Source of the DNA: Vibrio mexicanus
Lineage (GTDB): Bacteria; Pseudomonadota; Gammaproteobacteria; Enterobacterales; Vibrionaceae
Direction of reading: 5' to 3'
NCBI RefSeq assembly: GCF_001012815.1
Contig: NZ_JYJP01000116.1
Location: forward strand, 62,001 to 126,000
Length of the DNA stretch: 64,000 nucleotides
Position numbers and translations under genes: made by a program. Every line of letters begins with the position of its first letter. Within the stretch, counting starts at the first letter, position 1. Positions 52,036-61,197 of this stretch are shown piece by piece. Under the pieces are notes generated by a model. It made no database searches. It had not been told where the DNA came from and worked only from the letters and a program-made list of their open reading frames with translations.

Positions 52036-54285
52036 TTATTGTACACTACTAGGTTTCTGATACCACTGCGAGCGTACATCTGTTTTCTCGAACAAGTAAT
52101 GTTGTCTTTGTAGCATTTGACCACCATCACGAGTGATTGGCTCCCAACTAACATATGCACGATTAGTGCTTGGTTTAACGGTCATTAGATCGAACGGTAC
52201 GGATATGTAGAAGCCTTTGTTATAGCTGCCTTCGCCATATTCCTCAGCGGTTAGGTCTGTGAGTGTCGCATAAGCGCCGACGGTGACACCAGACTTAAAC
52301 TGCTTCGAGAAATCAATACGTGCACCGATATCACCACCTAAGAACTTACCCGCACTTACTTTAAACAAGGTGCTATCAAGGAAGCTCCAATCAGGCATAT
52401 AGTAAGTTGTCAGGTGACCCGTTGTGCCTTTGTTAAGCACGTAAGCACGGCATGACGCTGGGGAACTGATGCATGAATCCGAGTTAGGGTCTGCGCCTTC
52501 GTAATAGTAGTAGTCTTCACTAAACACCCCAAACCAAGAATCTGGGTCACGCTGGCTAATGTAATTTAGGTCCACTCCTAAAGCCCAATTGCTATCCATT
52601 GGTCGATAGAGAACTTCACCGCCCACACCGGCAAACATAGTTTCTAGATAACCGCCGTATGCTTGAGTGTAAATCGCTTCATAAGGTTGTTCGAACCAAG
52701 TGAGCTGTAAGCGATTCAGTCTGACAGGGTTATCGTGCACATAGCTTCGAATCATAGTACGTACACGAGGAGTTGCCTCGTTTCGAACGTGTGGATCTTC
52801 AGGTGAATCGACACCATAATTGAACTTGTCATAGTTATCGAACAAGTTGAAGTAGATCGAGCCACCCAACTCTAGCTTGTCGGTTAGCCAAACGTTAGCA
52901 TTAGCGTTAATACCCAAGTGATAGAAATAGAAAGACTCCACACCACCAATACTTTGCTGTAGGGTTGGAGCAAAGTGGTAATCAAAGCGCTCTTTAGAGT
53001 TTGCCACTTCTTTTCCGCGCTCCGTTTGCGGCTCGGTGCTAGTGAAAGCATCCGTTACATGACTCTCAGTAGACATAAAGTTAGCCGCGTTGACGTACGT
53101 TTCTCTATCTATGGTTGTTTCTTTGACATCCAATCCATTACGCTGCTCTATCACCTTAAATTTCGTAATGGATTCATCGGCGATATTATTCAGAATTGCA
53201 GCTGTTCTATCTAACGCTTCATTACGGTCACGGTATTTTGTCTGTTCACCAGATACGGTAATCGTCGTCTCTTCTTGCGTGATGCTATTACGTGAATAGC
53301 CGGCGTTATTTTCAATGTCATTCGATGCCATTCGCCAGCCAGGACCTTGTTCACCAGAGTATTCTGCCGGCTGCATCTGAACGGGCTTGCGTGGTTCATC
53401 ACGCCAATACGTCTTTAGGTTGTCGAAGTTGGTATAGAGATTGAACCCGACAGTGAGCGTATTTCCTCGTTGGTAGCTTATTTTGGCATCGCCCCAATCG
53501 CCTAAGCGATAGTTGGCACCGATATTCCAGCGAGTATGTTGTGTCATATCCTTAGGCGTGGCGCCAAAAATAGGCTGAGTAGTGAAGTCTCCGGTATAGT
53601 CATTACCTTCGTATTCAACCTTGATACGTAGTGGTTTGTAGGGAGTCTGATATTCGATGCCGCCAAAGAGTGCCGTAGGGCCTTTGAACCAGCGTTCAAA
53701 ATCAACGCTACCACCTTTGCCTTTAAAATCGGCTGGTCGTTCGCAATATTTGTCGCTCACGCTACAAAATGGGTTCGTGAAATCATTGCTCTCGCCTAGG
53801 TAACCCCAGCCCATACCTAGCGTAAAATCGACGTTTCCATACCGTTTAGTCGCGACAATATATTCTGCATCAAACAGGCCAGTACCACCGAAGTCTCGAA
53901 TACCAAAAGAGGTCTCTGGCAACCAATAACTTTCTTCAATTAAGCGTATTTTGAAGTCAATACCCTTATCCGTATACAGGTTGTCACCGCTGTACTCTGG
54001 GTTGGGGCTAAAATTGAAGTCTGGAACACGAGTGTACCGTATGGTCGCTTCCATCCACGGCATCAACTGGATGGACGCCATGTAATGGTGATAGTCCTGG
54101 TTCCAAGTGGCACCAGCGTTGAATTCGCCATGCTCCGCCATGCGAGCGGTTGGCGTTTGCATAAGGCCAGTTCCGCCAAAATCAGTTTGTGAAACTTTCC
54201 AGTTATAATCAGTCTGAGCAGAAGCTAACGTTGAAAATAGAACGCCAGCAGAGCTAGCAAGTAGTGCTGTATAAGTTAACTTCAT
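52036..54285 (-). CDS. yjbH: YjbH/GfcD-like outer-membrane polysaccharide biogenesis protein
   Basis: The protein has 749 residues with a signal peptide (MKLTYTALLASSAGVLFSTL, cleavage near ASA). The mature start DFGGTGLMQTPTARMAEHGE is the signature of the YjbH/GfcD (DUF940) family. These proteins are predicted outer-membrane beta-barrels required for exopolysaccharide or group-4-capsule export. The rest is rich in alternating aromatic strands (TRVPDFNFSPNPEYSG, YRPMDSNWALGVDLNYISQR). It starts 1 base overlapping the end of the yjbG-like gene (TAATG). V. cholerae O139 has related wbf genes in its capsule locus. Confidence 0.88.
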   Translation of the reverse strand: MKLTYTALLASSAGVLFSTLASAQTDYNWKVSQTDFGGTGLMQTPTARMAEHGEFNAGATWNQDYHHYMASIQLMPWMEATIRYTRVPDFNFSPNPEYSGDNLYTDKGIDFKIRLIEESYWLPETSFGIRDFGGTGLFDAEYIVATKRYGNVDFTLGMGWGYLGESNDFTNPFCSVSDKYCERPADFKGKGGSVDFERWFKGPTALFGGIEYQTPYKPLRIKVEYEGNDYTGDFTTQPIFGATPKDMTQHTRWNIGANYRLGDWGDAKISYQRGNTLTVGFNLYTNFDNLKTYWRDEPRKPVQMQPAEYSGEQGPGWRMASNDIENNAGYSRNSITQEETTITVSGEQTKYRDRNEALDRTAAILNNIADESITKFKVIEQRNGLDVKETTIDRETYVNAANFMSTESHVTDAFTSTEPQTERGKEVANSKERFDYHFAPTLQQSIGGVESFYFYHLGINANANVWLTDKLELGGSIYFNLFDNYDKFNYGVDSPEDPHVRNEATPRVRTMIRSYVHDNPVRLNRLQLTWFEQPYEAIYTQAYGGYLETMFAGVGGEVLYRPMDSNWALGVDLNYISQRDPDSWFGVFSEDYYYYEGADPNSDSCISSPASCRAYVLNKGTTGHLTTYYMPDWSFLDSTLFKVSAGKFLGGDIGARIDFSKQFKSGVTVGAYATLTDLTAEEYGEGSYNKGFYISVPFDLMTVKPSTNRAYVSWEPITRDGGQMLQRQHYLFEKTDVRSQWYQKPSSVQ

Positions 54286-55043
54286 TATAGATTCTTTCTC
54301 ATACTAATTAGTTTTACTATATCGTGTTCCAATTGCTTAAAATCGCTACCAGTCTTATCAAAACCGATAAAAATTGAACTGCCCGGAGCGAGTAGCGTTT
54401 TAGAGTCATTCCAGTATGCGTAACCGACTTTTTGGGCTGAACCATCTGGGTAAATGACCCAAGCAAAGCTGCTACTTGAACTGGAAAGTCGGTTTGCTTG
54501 ATTGATTACTTCTGAAACAGAAGTTGCCTTGTTAAGCGAGAATGTAGCAGGATTGAATACTAACCCTTCGACTAAGACAGAGCTTTTCCTACTAGGTAAA
54601 AGAAGCTCATAGTTGCCAGCCAACATTGGGTTTAAACTCGGATCCAGTCTTATCGCATCAAAGTCTAGGTTTAGGTGTTCACGATAACCGATGTCCCAAC
54701 GCTTAATTTGCTCAACAAGCATAGAAATAGACTGGTGGAGCTTAGGGTGGCTGCTACGTAATGTTGTCAATCGGTTCAGCACGCTAGACTTTAGTTCGGT
54801 GATATCTTCACGCTTATCAATGTTAAAAAGTTGATTGGCGATAGGGTAGGCAAACGGCGAACTCACTTTGCTGTGAGCAGCAGTATCGGTTAATACTTGT
54901 TCTAACCTAACTTCTTTAGGGTAGGTGAGCGTGATGCCTTCACTTGGAATCTGAACGTTCAGTGCACCCACTTGTGAAAATGCAGCTGATGAGTAAAAGA
55001 GTCCTATTGTGAAAACAGCATTCAATAGGTATCGAACCTTCAT
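54285..55043 (-). CDS. yjbG: YjbG/GfcC-like periplasmic capsule biogenesis protein
   Basis: The protein has 252 residues with a signal peptide (VRYLLNAVFTIGLFYSSAAF). It resembles GfcC/YjbG, a periplasmic protein with ubiquitin-like (SLBB-type) domains linked to polysaccharide export. Notable stretches are ALNVQIPSEGITLTYPKEVR and, at the C-terminus, a segment with the look of a small beta-grasp domain (GYAYWNDSKTLLAPGSSIFI). It is coupled to yjbH by overlap and lies 17 bases after the yjbF-like gene. Confidence 0.82.
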   Translation of the reverse strand: MKVRYLLNAVFTIGLFYSSAAFSQVGALNVQIPSEGITLTYPKEVRLEQVLTDTAAHSKVSSPFAYPIANQLFNIDKREDITELKSSVLNRLTTLRSSHPKLHQSISMLVEQIKRWDIGYREHLNLDFDAIRLDPSLNPMLAGNYELLLPSRKSSVLVEGLVFNPATFSLNKATSVSEVINQANRLSSSSSSFAWVIYPDGSAQKVGYAYWNDSKTLLAPGSSIFIGFDKTGSDFKQLEHDIVKLISMRKNL

Positions 55044-55060
55044 AAAAATATTCCTTTCTA

Positions 55061-55738
55061 TTACCCACTAAATGGTTTTAGGACTTCAATTGAAACATGT
55101 AATTGCTCAGGAACGAGCCACTGGTTGCTTCTTAATACTTGGTTATTATTATCAACCCAATAACTGTTTTTAATAATCTTGTCTAACTCATTAAAGCTGA
55201 TAATTTCATCAATAAGGATTAATTCATCTTCCCAAAGAAGAGACCGGTAGCTTTCTTTATTTCCACTAATAACAGTTTTAACATTTGCTTGATGATTAAA
55301 CTGATGGTTTGGTTGCCAATCATAGGTGGCATTCCACTCTGTTATTAGAGGGGCGGATTTAAACTCGGGAGATGATGATATATTCACCAGATTTGAGAAG
55401 GGTAGGTTGAGCGTTTTTACAATACGCCCATTTTCAGTAATGAGCATGGCGTAATCACTAGAGATCCATTTTAACCTTGTCGAGCCTGTGTTGGGGTTTT
55501 GCTCTGCAAAAGCTAGGACCATGAAGATTTGAGGCCCATCATTAATACGCACATATAAGCTAGCATAAGGAACATTTTCAACCTCTTCAGCACTCAATTC
55601 AATGTCACTTTCACCCCAAAAGGCTTTAATAGTGGCATTGGTATCTTGATACTGTTGTGAGCAGCCTGTGAGAGAGAAAAGCAGTAACAAGGGTAAAGCG
55701 GTGAAAAATCGGGTTGTAGAAGAGAATACGGCTAACAT
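55061..55738 (-). CDS. yjbF: YjbF/GfcB-like outer-membrane lipoprotein
   Basis: The product is a lipoprotein with signal FFTALPLLLLFSLTGCSQQ, lipidated at the cysteine. It belongs to the YjbF/GfcB group of capsule lipoproteins. The mature part has the family stretch VENVPYASLYVRINDGPQIF and ends WLVPEQLHVSIEVLKPFSG. GGAAG before ATG 55738 supports that start; ATG 55741 is immediately adjacent and the frame is open to 55762. A terminator-like hairpin separates it from yjbE, so the expression of yjbFGH probably depends on read-through. Confidence 0.82.
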   Translation of the reverse strand: MLAVFSSTTRFFTALPLLLLFSLTGCSQQYQDTNATIKAFWGESDIELSAEEVENVPYASLYVRINDGPQIFMVLAFAEQNPNTGSTRLKWISSDYAMLITENGRIVKTLNLPFSNLVNISSSPEFKSAPLITEWNATYDWQPNHQFNHQANVKTVISGNKESYRSLLWEDELILIDEIISFNELDKIIKNSYWVDNNNQVLRSNQWLVPEQLHVSIEVLKPFSG

Positions 55739-55770
55739 CATGAACTTCCATGCAAAAGGCAAGACGGTTA

Positions 55771-55802
55771 AAAAAACACCCTTAGCATGCTAAGGGTGTT
55801 TT
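55771..55802 (-). terminator. Attenuating hairpin between yjbE-like and yjbF-like genes
   Basis: A perfect palindrome AACACCCTTAGC/GCTAAGGGTGTT is followed on the minus strand by seven T. It lies inside the apparent operon, so it may keep yjbE transcripts much more abundant than yjbFGH. Confidence 0.85.
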
Positions 55803-55824
55803 GTATTAGTAGCATGCAGGTAGA

Positions 55825-56070
55825 TTAGCTGCCAGTACCAGTACCAGTACCAGTACCAGAGCTGTTGCTGTCAGAAGCTGCAACAGCAGCAACTGTTCCT
55901 ACAACTACTACACCAGCAACGATACCAGCAGTAGCAGCGCCACCAGCTGCAGCACCAGCAGCGCCAGCGCCACCAGCACCACCACCAGAAGAAGCAGCAG
56001 CTTCTTCCTGTGCGAAAGCAGACGTTGAAGCACAAAGTGCAACAGCCATCGCTAGAGCAAGTTTTTTCAT
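55825..56070 (-). CDS. yjbE: YjbE/GfcA-like small Gly/Ala-rich exported protein
   Basis: The product is 81 residues: signal peptide MKKLALAMAVALCASTSAFA, then QEEAAASSGGGAGGAGAAG, a hydrophobic IVAGVVVVGTVAAVAA segment and a Ser/Gly/Thr tail (SSGTGTGTGTGS). YjbE and GfcA (YmcD) have this same low-complexity layout and head their operons. Function is unknown. The GTGTGTGTG end is encoded by a hexanucleotide repeat that could change in length. Confidence 0.82.
   Translation of the reverse strand: MKKLALAMAVALCASTSAFAQEEAAASSGGGAGGAGAAGAAAGGAATAGIVAGVVVVGTVAAVAASDSNSSGTGTGTGTGS
55832..55859 (+). repeat. Hexanucleotide tandem repeat in the 3' end of the yjbE-like gene
   Basis: CCAGTA is repeated 4.7 times. 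It encodes the Gly-Thr tail in frame, so copy changes would add or remove Gly-Thr pairs without a frameshift. Confidence 0.85.
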
Positions 56071-56450
56071 TCAAGTTTCCTTGTAAATTTACATATTACA
56101 TCGATGTATTAATGCCCAGAAAAAAAGGCATCAAATCCATATTATTCAATTGAGACGAAAATGTAAAAGTTATTCTAATATCATTAACCTTAAAGTTAGT
56201 GATATTACGCACAAACTGAAAGTGTGATTTACCCTAGTCGATAAGTTCTTTATACTGCGTTTTCGATATTTATTGCCTGCTGCTTGACTAAAACAGGGGT
56301 AAATATCAAAAGTATTATAATAGGCTCCGTGTCGAATCTCCGGGCTATGTCAGTGTCTTGCGCTATGTGGTTATCGCTAATACTAATGGGCGGTAGCGTG
56401 CCCGAAAACTGTACGTTGATTTCGATACAACAAAAATAGAATATGGATAT
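56071..56450. other. Divergent control region between yjbE-like operon and cluster B
   Basis: This 380-base AT-rich region must hold promoters for the leftward yjbEFGH-like operon and for rightward cluster B. Apart from the ops element at 56389 I see no clear operator, hairpin or small gene. Confidence 0.55.
56389..56400 (+). promoter_or_regulatory. ops element (RfaH recruitment site) of cluster B
   Basis: This is a second exact GGCGGTAGCGTG, 50 bases upstream of the first gene of cluster B. The preceding AATG is shared with the copy at 40398. Confidence 0.95.
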
Positions 56451-56843
56451 ATGCTTTTACGTAAATGGCTTCTTCTTTTCGCGAGCGTGATGATAGTGGG
56501 TTGCTCCTCTCAACCTAGGCACGTTTCAGCAACCCTTCCTTTAGTTCAACATAAGTCAGAACCGGTTGGAAAATCTATCCCTGCGATGTATCGCTCTGGA
56601 CTGGAAGATTCCAATTCTACTCGACTGCAACACACCAGATACCAAATCCTATTAGGCCCTCTTTATACGTCCGCTCTTGGTTTAGACTGCAGGGAGCTAG
56701 CGATCACGGAACCTAGCTCAGGATCACGCTCAGAGCCGATCAGTCGAGTCGCTTGTAGTGAAAAAAAACAGTACGACCAGCAAGTTCGTGCATGGTATCT
56801 AATGCCTAACATTATTCAAACTTCGACGTCGGTGAAATTGTAA
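56451..56843 (+). CDS. Small lipoprotein at the head of the export cluster
   Basis: This 130-residue lipoprotein has signal LRKWLLLFASVMIVGCSSQ, lipidated at Cys18. The mature part contains a possible disulfide pair (GLDCRELAITEP ... SRVACSEKKQ) and ends in a short C-terminal strand. Similar small lipoproteins precede the Wza-like gene in Vibrio capsule loci, but I do not recognise a defined family. It is 5 bases ahead of the exporter gene, so the two are clearly co-transcribed. Confidence 0.7.
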   Translation: MLLRKWLLLFASVMIVGCSSQPRHVSATLPLVQHKSEPVGKSIPAMYRSGLEDSNSTRLQHTRYQILLGPLYTSALGLDCRELAITEPSSGSRSEPISRVACSEKKQYDQQVRAWYLMPNIIQTSTSVKL

Positions 56844-56848
56844 GCTCT

Positions 56849-58657
56849 ATGAGAAATTTTATTTACAGTCAAAAGGCCAGACGTAAGTGCCTAATAAAAC
56901 AATCGTTGTTTTTTTCTGGGTTGTTTCTATCAAGTATCCCCACAACTCTATTAGCGAATCCACTTCTTGCGGAACAAGCGCTTAATGCTAATAACTACGC
57001 ATTGCCTTCAAGTTCAATGTCTATCGATGGAGCAAGTGCCTCGTCGCAACTACCCGCAACATTGGCACCAAATCAGGCATTAGAACAAGGAACCTACGTT
57101 GCTCAAGGGCGCAGTAATTTATTACTCCCAGGTGAATCAGATGTCAGAAAGTTGCTGCCTTCGTCGGGTGAAGACTATCCACCACCTTATGGTGCAAACT
57201 TGTTTGCGGGTGGCTATGAAACAGAGCGTACAGATGGCCTAAACGACAATTACCTGATTGCTGCTGGCGATAAAATCAACATCTGGCTTTGGGGAGCGGT
57301 GAACTATTCCAATGTTGTGACAGTTGATAACCAAGGCAACATATTCATTCCTGAAGTTGGCCCGATTAAAGTACAAGACTTGCGTGCTAGTGAAGTCAAT
57401 GCGTACGTAACATCCAAAATTAAGCAGATTTACACGAACAATGTGAATGTTTACGTCAACCTGCTTACCTCTACACCTGTCAGTGTTTTTCTTTCTGGCC
57501 CTGTGATTCGCCCAGGGCAATATGCCGGTATGGCATCAGACAGCGTGCTGTACTTCTTGAAACGTGCTGGAGGTATTGATTCAGTTCGGGGCAGCTACCG
57601 AGAAATCCAAATATTGCGCCAGAATCAAGTGATAGAAACTATCGACTTGTACGATTTTGTTCGCACGGGTGCCATGCCCAAGCTGAGCTTTAAAGATGGT
57701 GATGTCATCTTAGTTAAGCCGCAGAAGGCTGCAGTAACCGTAGCTGGTGGCGCACGAAATCCGTTTCGATTTGAGCTAGAAACCGAAGTCGCCAGTGGGG
57801 TAAAGTTAACAGAATATGCTCGGCCACTAGCAAAAGTAAGTCACGTAGGGGTGATTGGTAACCGTGCTACAGGCCCTTTCTCGTTATATATGCCATATGA
57901 AGAGTTCAAAAACTTCAACTTGCAAGATGGTGATAAAGTTGTTTTTAACGATGACCTTCACGCTCAAGTCATTGATGTGCAGTTGATGGGGAGCTACCTT
58001 GGCCCTTCTTATTTTGCCGTAAATAAAACCACCCGCCTGCATGAGTTGTTGAATCACGTCCCAGTAGAAGAGCAATTAGCTGACTTCGATTCGATTTACA
58101 TTTTGCGTGAGAGTGTCGCTCAAAAGCAGAAAGAGATGATAGAGGAATCGCTGAATCGATTAGAACGTAGTGTATTCACTGCGCCTGCTTCATCTGACGG
58201 AGAAGCAAGAATTCGTGCTCAAGAAGCACAAATGGTGATGCAGTTTACAGAGCGCGCACGTCGAATAGAACCTTTAGGTAAAGTGATCGTTGCCGAAGGT
58301 GGTAACATCGCCAATATTCGCTTAGAGCAAGGCGATAAAATCGTAATCCCTTATAAGACAGATCTCATCCATATTAGTGGTGAAGTGCTGATGCCACAAG
58401 CAGTAGTATTTAACTCTAACGCGAAAATCGATGATTACATTGCATGGGCAGGTGGTTTTACAGATAGAGCAGAAGATACACGCATTGCAGTTGTAAGAGC
58501 TAATGGGCTCGTTGAGTTTGATAGCGATAAACCGATCCGACAAGGTGACCAGATCCTAGTGCTTCCTAAAGTAGACACGAAGACGATGCAAGCAGTGAAA
58601 GATATTACCCAGATTATCTATCAAATTGCGGTAGCGGCGAACGTGGTGTTGGATTAA
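56849..58657 (+). CDS. Outer-membrane polysaccharide exporter (Wza/KpsD-type, SLBB domains)
   Basis: The protein has 602 residues with an N-terminal signal region (SLFFSGLFLSSIPTTLLA). A Poly_export domain begins LIAAGDKINIWLWGAVNYSN. SLBB (beta-grasp) modules follow, for example VSVFLSGPVIRPGQYAGMAS, LHELLNHVPVEE and ISGEVLMPQAVVFNSNAK. Such OPX proteins form the outer-membrane channel for capsule or exopolysaccharide. There is no lipobox, as in KpsD and unlike Wza. Its stop overlaps the start of the ABC permease, which suggests an ABC-dependent export system. V. cholerae O139 has the comparable gene otnA/wbfF. Confidence 0.88.
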   Translation: MRNFIYSQKARRKCLIKQSLFFSGLFLSSIPTTLLANPLLAEQALNANNYALPSSSMSIDGASASSQLPATLAPNQALEQGTYVAQGRSNLLLPGESDVRKLLPSSGEDYPPPYGANLFAGGYETERTDGLNDNYLIAAGDKINIWLWGAVNYSNVVTVDNQGNIFIPEVGPIKVQDLRASEVNAYVTSKIKQIYTNNVNVYVNLLTSTPVSVFLSGPVIRPGQYAGMASDSVLYFLKRAGGIDSVRGSYREIQILRQNQVIETIDLYDFVRTGAMPKLSFKDGDVILVKPQKAAVTVAGGARNPFRFELETEVASGVKLTEYARPLAKVSHVGVIGNRATGPFSLYMPYEEFKNFNLQDGDKVVFNDDLHAQVIDVQLMGSYLGPSYFAVNKTTRLHELLNHVPVEEQLADFDSIYILRESVAQKQKEMIEESLNRLERSVFTAPASSDGEARIRAQEAQMVMQFTERARRIEPLGKVIVAEGGNIANIRLEQGDKIVIPYKTDLIHISGEVLMPQAVVFNSNAKIDDYIAWAGGFTDRAEDTRIAVVRANGLVEFDSDKPIRQGDQILVLPKVDTKTMQAVKDITQIIYQIAVAANVVLD

Positions 58658-59442
58658 TGGCAAAGGTTAACAAACGTTCTACTCTGCAAGTATGGAGGGA
58701 TGTTGTTTTTGCTATTTTCTTGCGAGAAATCCGAGGTACCTTCAACGATAAGTTTGGCTTAAGTTGGGCGTTAATATCCCCAATGATCATGATTGTTGTA
58801 CTGGTTGGCATTCGTGTTGGATTGGGAAGTTCGGAAACTCACGGCATGCCAACGGTATTCTTCGTAGTTTATGGAGTGATACTCGTTCAGTTCTTTTTGG
58901 GGGTTTTGGGTACGACGGCCAATGCTATTCAAAAAAATAAGCCACTTTATGCATTCAGGCAAGTTCAACCCATTAGTTCTGTTCTCGCGATATCTGGCTT
59001 TGAACTATTGGTTAAGTTTTTCTTAGTCGTACTACTGATCGTGATTGCCTATTTTTCGCAGTTAGAAATGAAAATGGCCGATCCGATTGAAGTTCTATTA
59101 AATGTCTTCAGGGTATGGCTACTCGCAACATCAATTGGCTTAATATTTTCAATATCTAAGTGTTATGTGCCAGAGATGAATAAAGTTCAAGCCTTAGTAA
59201 CGAGACCAATATTTTTTATATCGGGTATTTTCTTTAGCCTGCAAGATATTCCTAGAGACTATTGGCCTTATTTAACATGGAATCCGCTTTTGCATGCAGT
59301 AGAACTGACGCGATATGCTGCCTATCCACCGTATGGCAATGAAGGTGTGAGCTATTTTTATCTCGATGTTTCCACGTTGGTTTTGACATTTTTTGCATTA
59401 GCAATTTATCAGGTAAGCTGGAAGCAAGCGATAAGCCGATGA
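58657..59442 (+). CDS. ABC-2 type polysaccharide export permease (KpsM/CtrC/Wzm-like)
   Basis: The protein has 261 residues with about six membrane helices and the ABC-2 permease start WRDVVFAIFLREIRGTFNDK FGLSW. The C-terminal signature FFISGIFFSLQDIPRDYWPY is typical of capsule export permeases. It overlaps the exporter gene by 1 base (TAATG). It should pair with an ATPase (KpsT/CtrD), but none is found beside it or elsewhere in the window. The following gene is the KpsE-like partner, after a heptamer array. Confidence 0.88.
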   Translation: MAKVNKRSTLQVWRDVVFAIFLREIRGTFNDKFGLSWALISPMIMIVVLVGIRVGLGSSETHGMPTVFFVVYGVILVQFFLGVLGTTANAIQKNKPLYAFRQVQPISSVLAISGFELLVKFFLVVLLIVIAYFSQLEMKMADPIEVLLNVFRVWLLATSIGLIFSISKCYVPEMNKVQALVTRPIFFISGIFFSLQDIPRDYWPYLTWNPLLHAVELTRYAAYPPYGNEGVSYFYLDVSTLVLTFFALAIYQVSWKQAISR

Positions 59443-59495
59443 CACTCTTTTTATCGAAGAACTAGCTTGTAAATACATAGTGAACCCCCAAATTT

Positions 59496-59537
59496 CTAGC
59501 ATCTAGCATCTAGCATCTAGCATCTAGCATCTAGCAT
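59496..59537 (+). repeat. Heptamer tandem array, unit CTAGCAT (6 copies)
   Basis: Six exact copies of CTAGCAT end 10 bases before the ATG of the KpsE-like gene. They occupy the place where a ribosome-binding site would be expected. Confidence 0.95.
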
Positions 59538-59547
59538 TAAAGTAAAT

Positions 59548-61127
59548 ATGACAGAGCAAAATACAGAATCTAAATTTCAAGAGTTTCGGAACTCTCTTAA
59601 GGCTGAGCAGTTTAATAGCATTGATTTTCTAAAAGCTAAAGCCGAGCAAATTGAAAGCAGTGACCCACTTCTTGCTAAGCGCATTTTGCAGCGTGTAAAT
59701 AGTTTAGATAAGCAAGCGATGAATAAAAAAACGGAAGAGAGGTTCCAGAGTCTTCGTGAAGCTTTATCCGCTCAAGAATTCAACAGCACTGATTTTTTAG
59801 AATCGAAAGCAAAGAGCTTGAAACCGTCGGACCCTCTTTTAGCCCAGCGGATATTGGTCAGAGTTAAGAATCTACAAGAGAACCAAAAGAAAAAGTCTGT
59901 TAGTGAAGGCCTAGAGCTTAAAATAGAGAGAAAACCTTCACAAGATGGGGGTGGATTAACTCTCAAGTCCAATCAAGCTTCTTCTAGCAATGAAGAGCTC
60001 CTTCAAGTTGAGAGTCGACCTTATATAAAAATGCAGAAATGGATTAGCGCTAATTTATTTTTGATTTTAGTCGTATTGCCTACTGTTATTTTTGCCCTTT
60101 ACCAAAACTTTTGGGCGTCAGATCGATACGATAGTCAAGCTCAAGTAATTGTCCAACAGCCAGATGGCATGGCGACGATGGATACATCAATGGCACTGCT
60201 TACAGGTTTGGGTGTAGGAAGTGCGGCGGTTTCAGATACGGAACTAGTAAAAGCTATATTTACTCTAACGATATGTTGACCTACCTAGATTCAGAGATTG
60301 ATCTTCGAGCGCATTATAGCCAAGAGAGTATTGACTACTTTTCTAAGGTTCATGATTCAGACACCCGAGAAGACTTTGCCAAATTCTATGCAAAACATGT
60401 CGCGGTTTATATCGATAGCAAATCGAACGTCGTGCATATCAATGCTCAAGGGTTTTCACCTGATTACGCACAGAAGCTTGCCAGTACAATTGTGGATCGT
60501 GCCGAATGGTACATAAACTCAATAGGGCATCAATTAGCACAGGCCCAACTCGACTTTATCAAGGGTGAGCATCAGTTAGTGGAAGATAAACTCGAGTTAG
60601 CACAAGCTCATTTATTGCACTTTCAACAAAAGTATAACTTGCTAGATCCAACCGCGGAAGGGATGGCAATGCAGCAAATTGCTTACACATTGGAAGGGCA
60701 AATATCAGTTAAAGAGGCAGAGCTTAAAGGGCTGAAAGGCGTAATGAGTACTCGGGCGCCTCAAGTGATTGCAGTTCAAAATGAGCTCGATGCATTGCGT
60801 CAGCAGTTAGCGAACGAAAGGAACAAGCTTTCTCAAGATAACGCACAAAATATTCCAGTAAGTGAAATATTGGCACGTTACGCAAATTTAAAAATAAAAA
60901 TGGAACTCGCATTACAGGCTTACACTTCATCGCAAATTTCGTTAGAAAAGTCCCGTATAGAAGCTTATAGGCAATTGAAATATTTAGTTACAGTGGAAGA
61001 GGCTACTTTACCAGAAGACAACAAATACCCGAATGCATTTTACAATGTCACCCTTTTTGCCATTGTGGCTGCGATGCTGTTTGCAATTGGTAGAATCATA
61101 TTCTTGGTGATCAAAGAATTGAAATAG
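59548..61127 (+). CDS. Capsule export inner-membrane protein (KpsE/CtrB/Wzz-like) (frame break near 60254)
   Basis: After repair the protein has about 526 residues. Two copies of a 48-residue module come first (7-54 and 63-110; FNSIDFLKAKAEQIESSDPL and FNSTDFLESKAKSLKPSDPL), then a linker and a membrane segment near 165-190. A periplasmic coiled-coil part follows (AQLDFIKGEHQLVEDKLELA), and a second membrane segment lies at the C-terminus after ATLPEDNKYPN. This is the layout of KpsE/CtrB co-polymerases that bridge the permease and OPX channel. The frame changes between ELVKA and YIYSNDMLTYLD; one added base joins them. It is probably a sequencing error, since both halves are well conserved. 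Confidence 0.85.
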
Positions 61128-61152
61128 TTACTCCAACAAATATTAGTCGAAA

Positions 61153-61187
61153 GATAAAAGATAAAAGATAAAAGATAAAAGATAAAA
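61153..61187 (+). repeat. Heptamer tandem array, unit GATAAAA (5 copies)
   Basis: Five exact copies of GATAAAA end 10 bases before the rmlA (copy 2) ATG. They are separated from it by GAGACACGGA. Confidence 0.95.
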
Positions 61188-61197
61188 GAGACACGGA

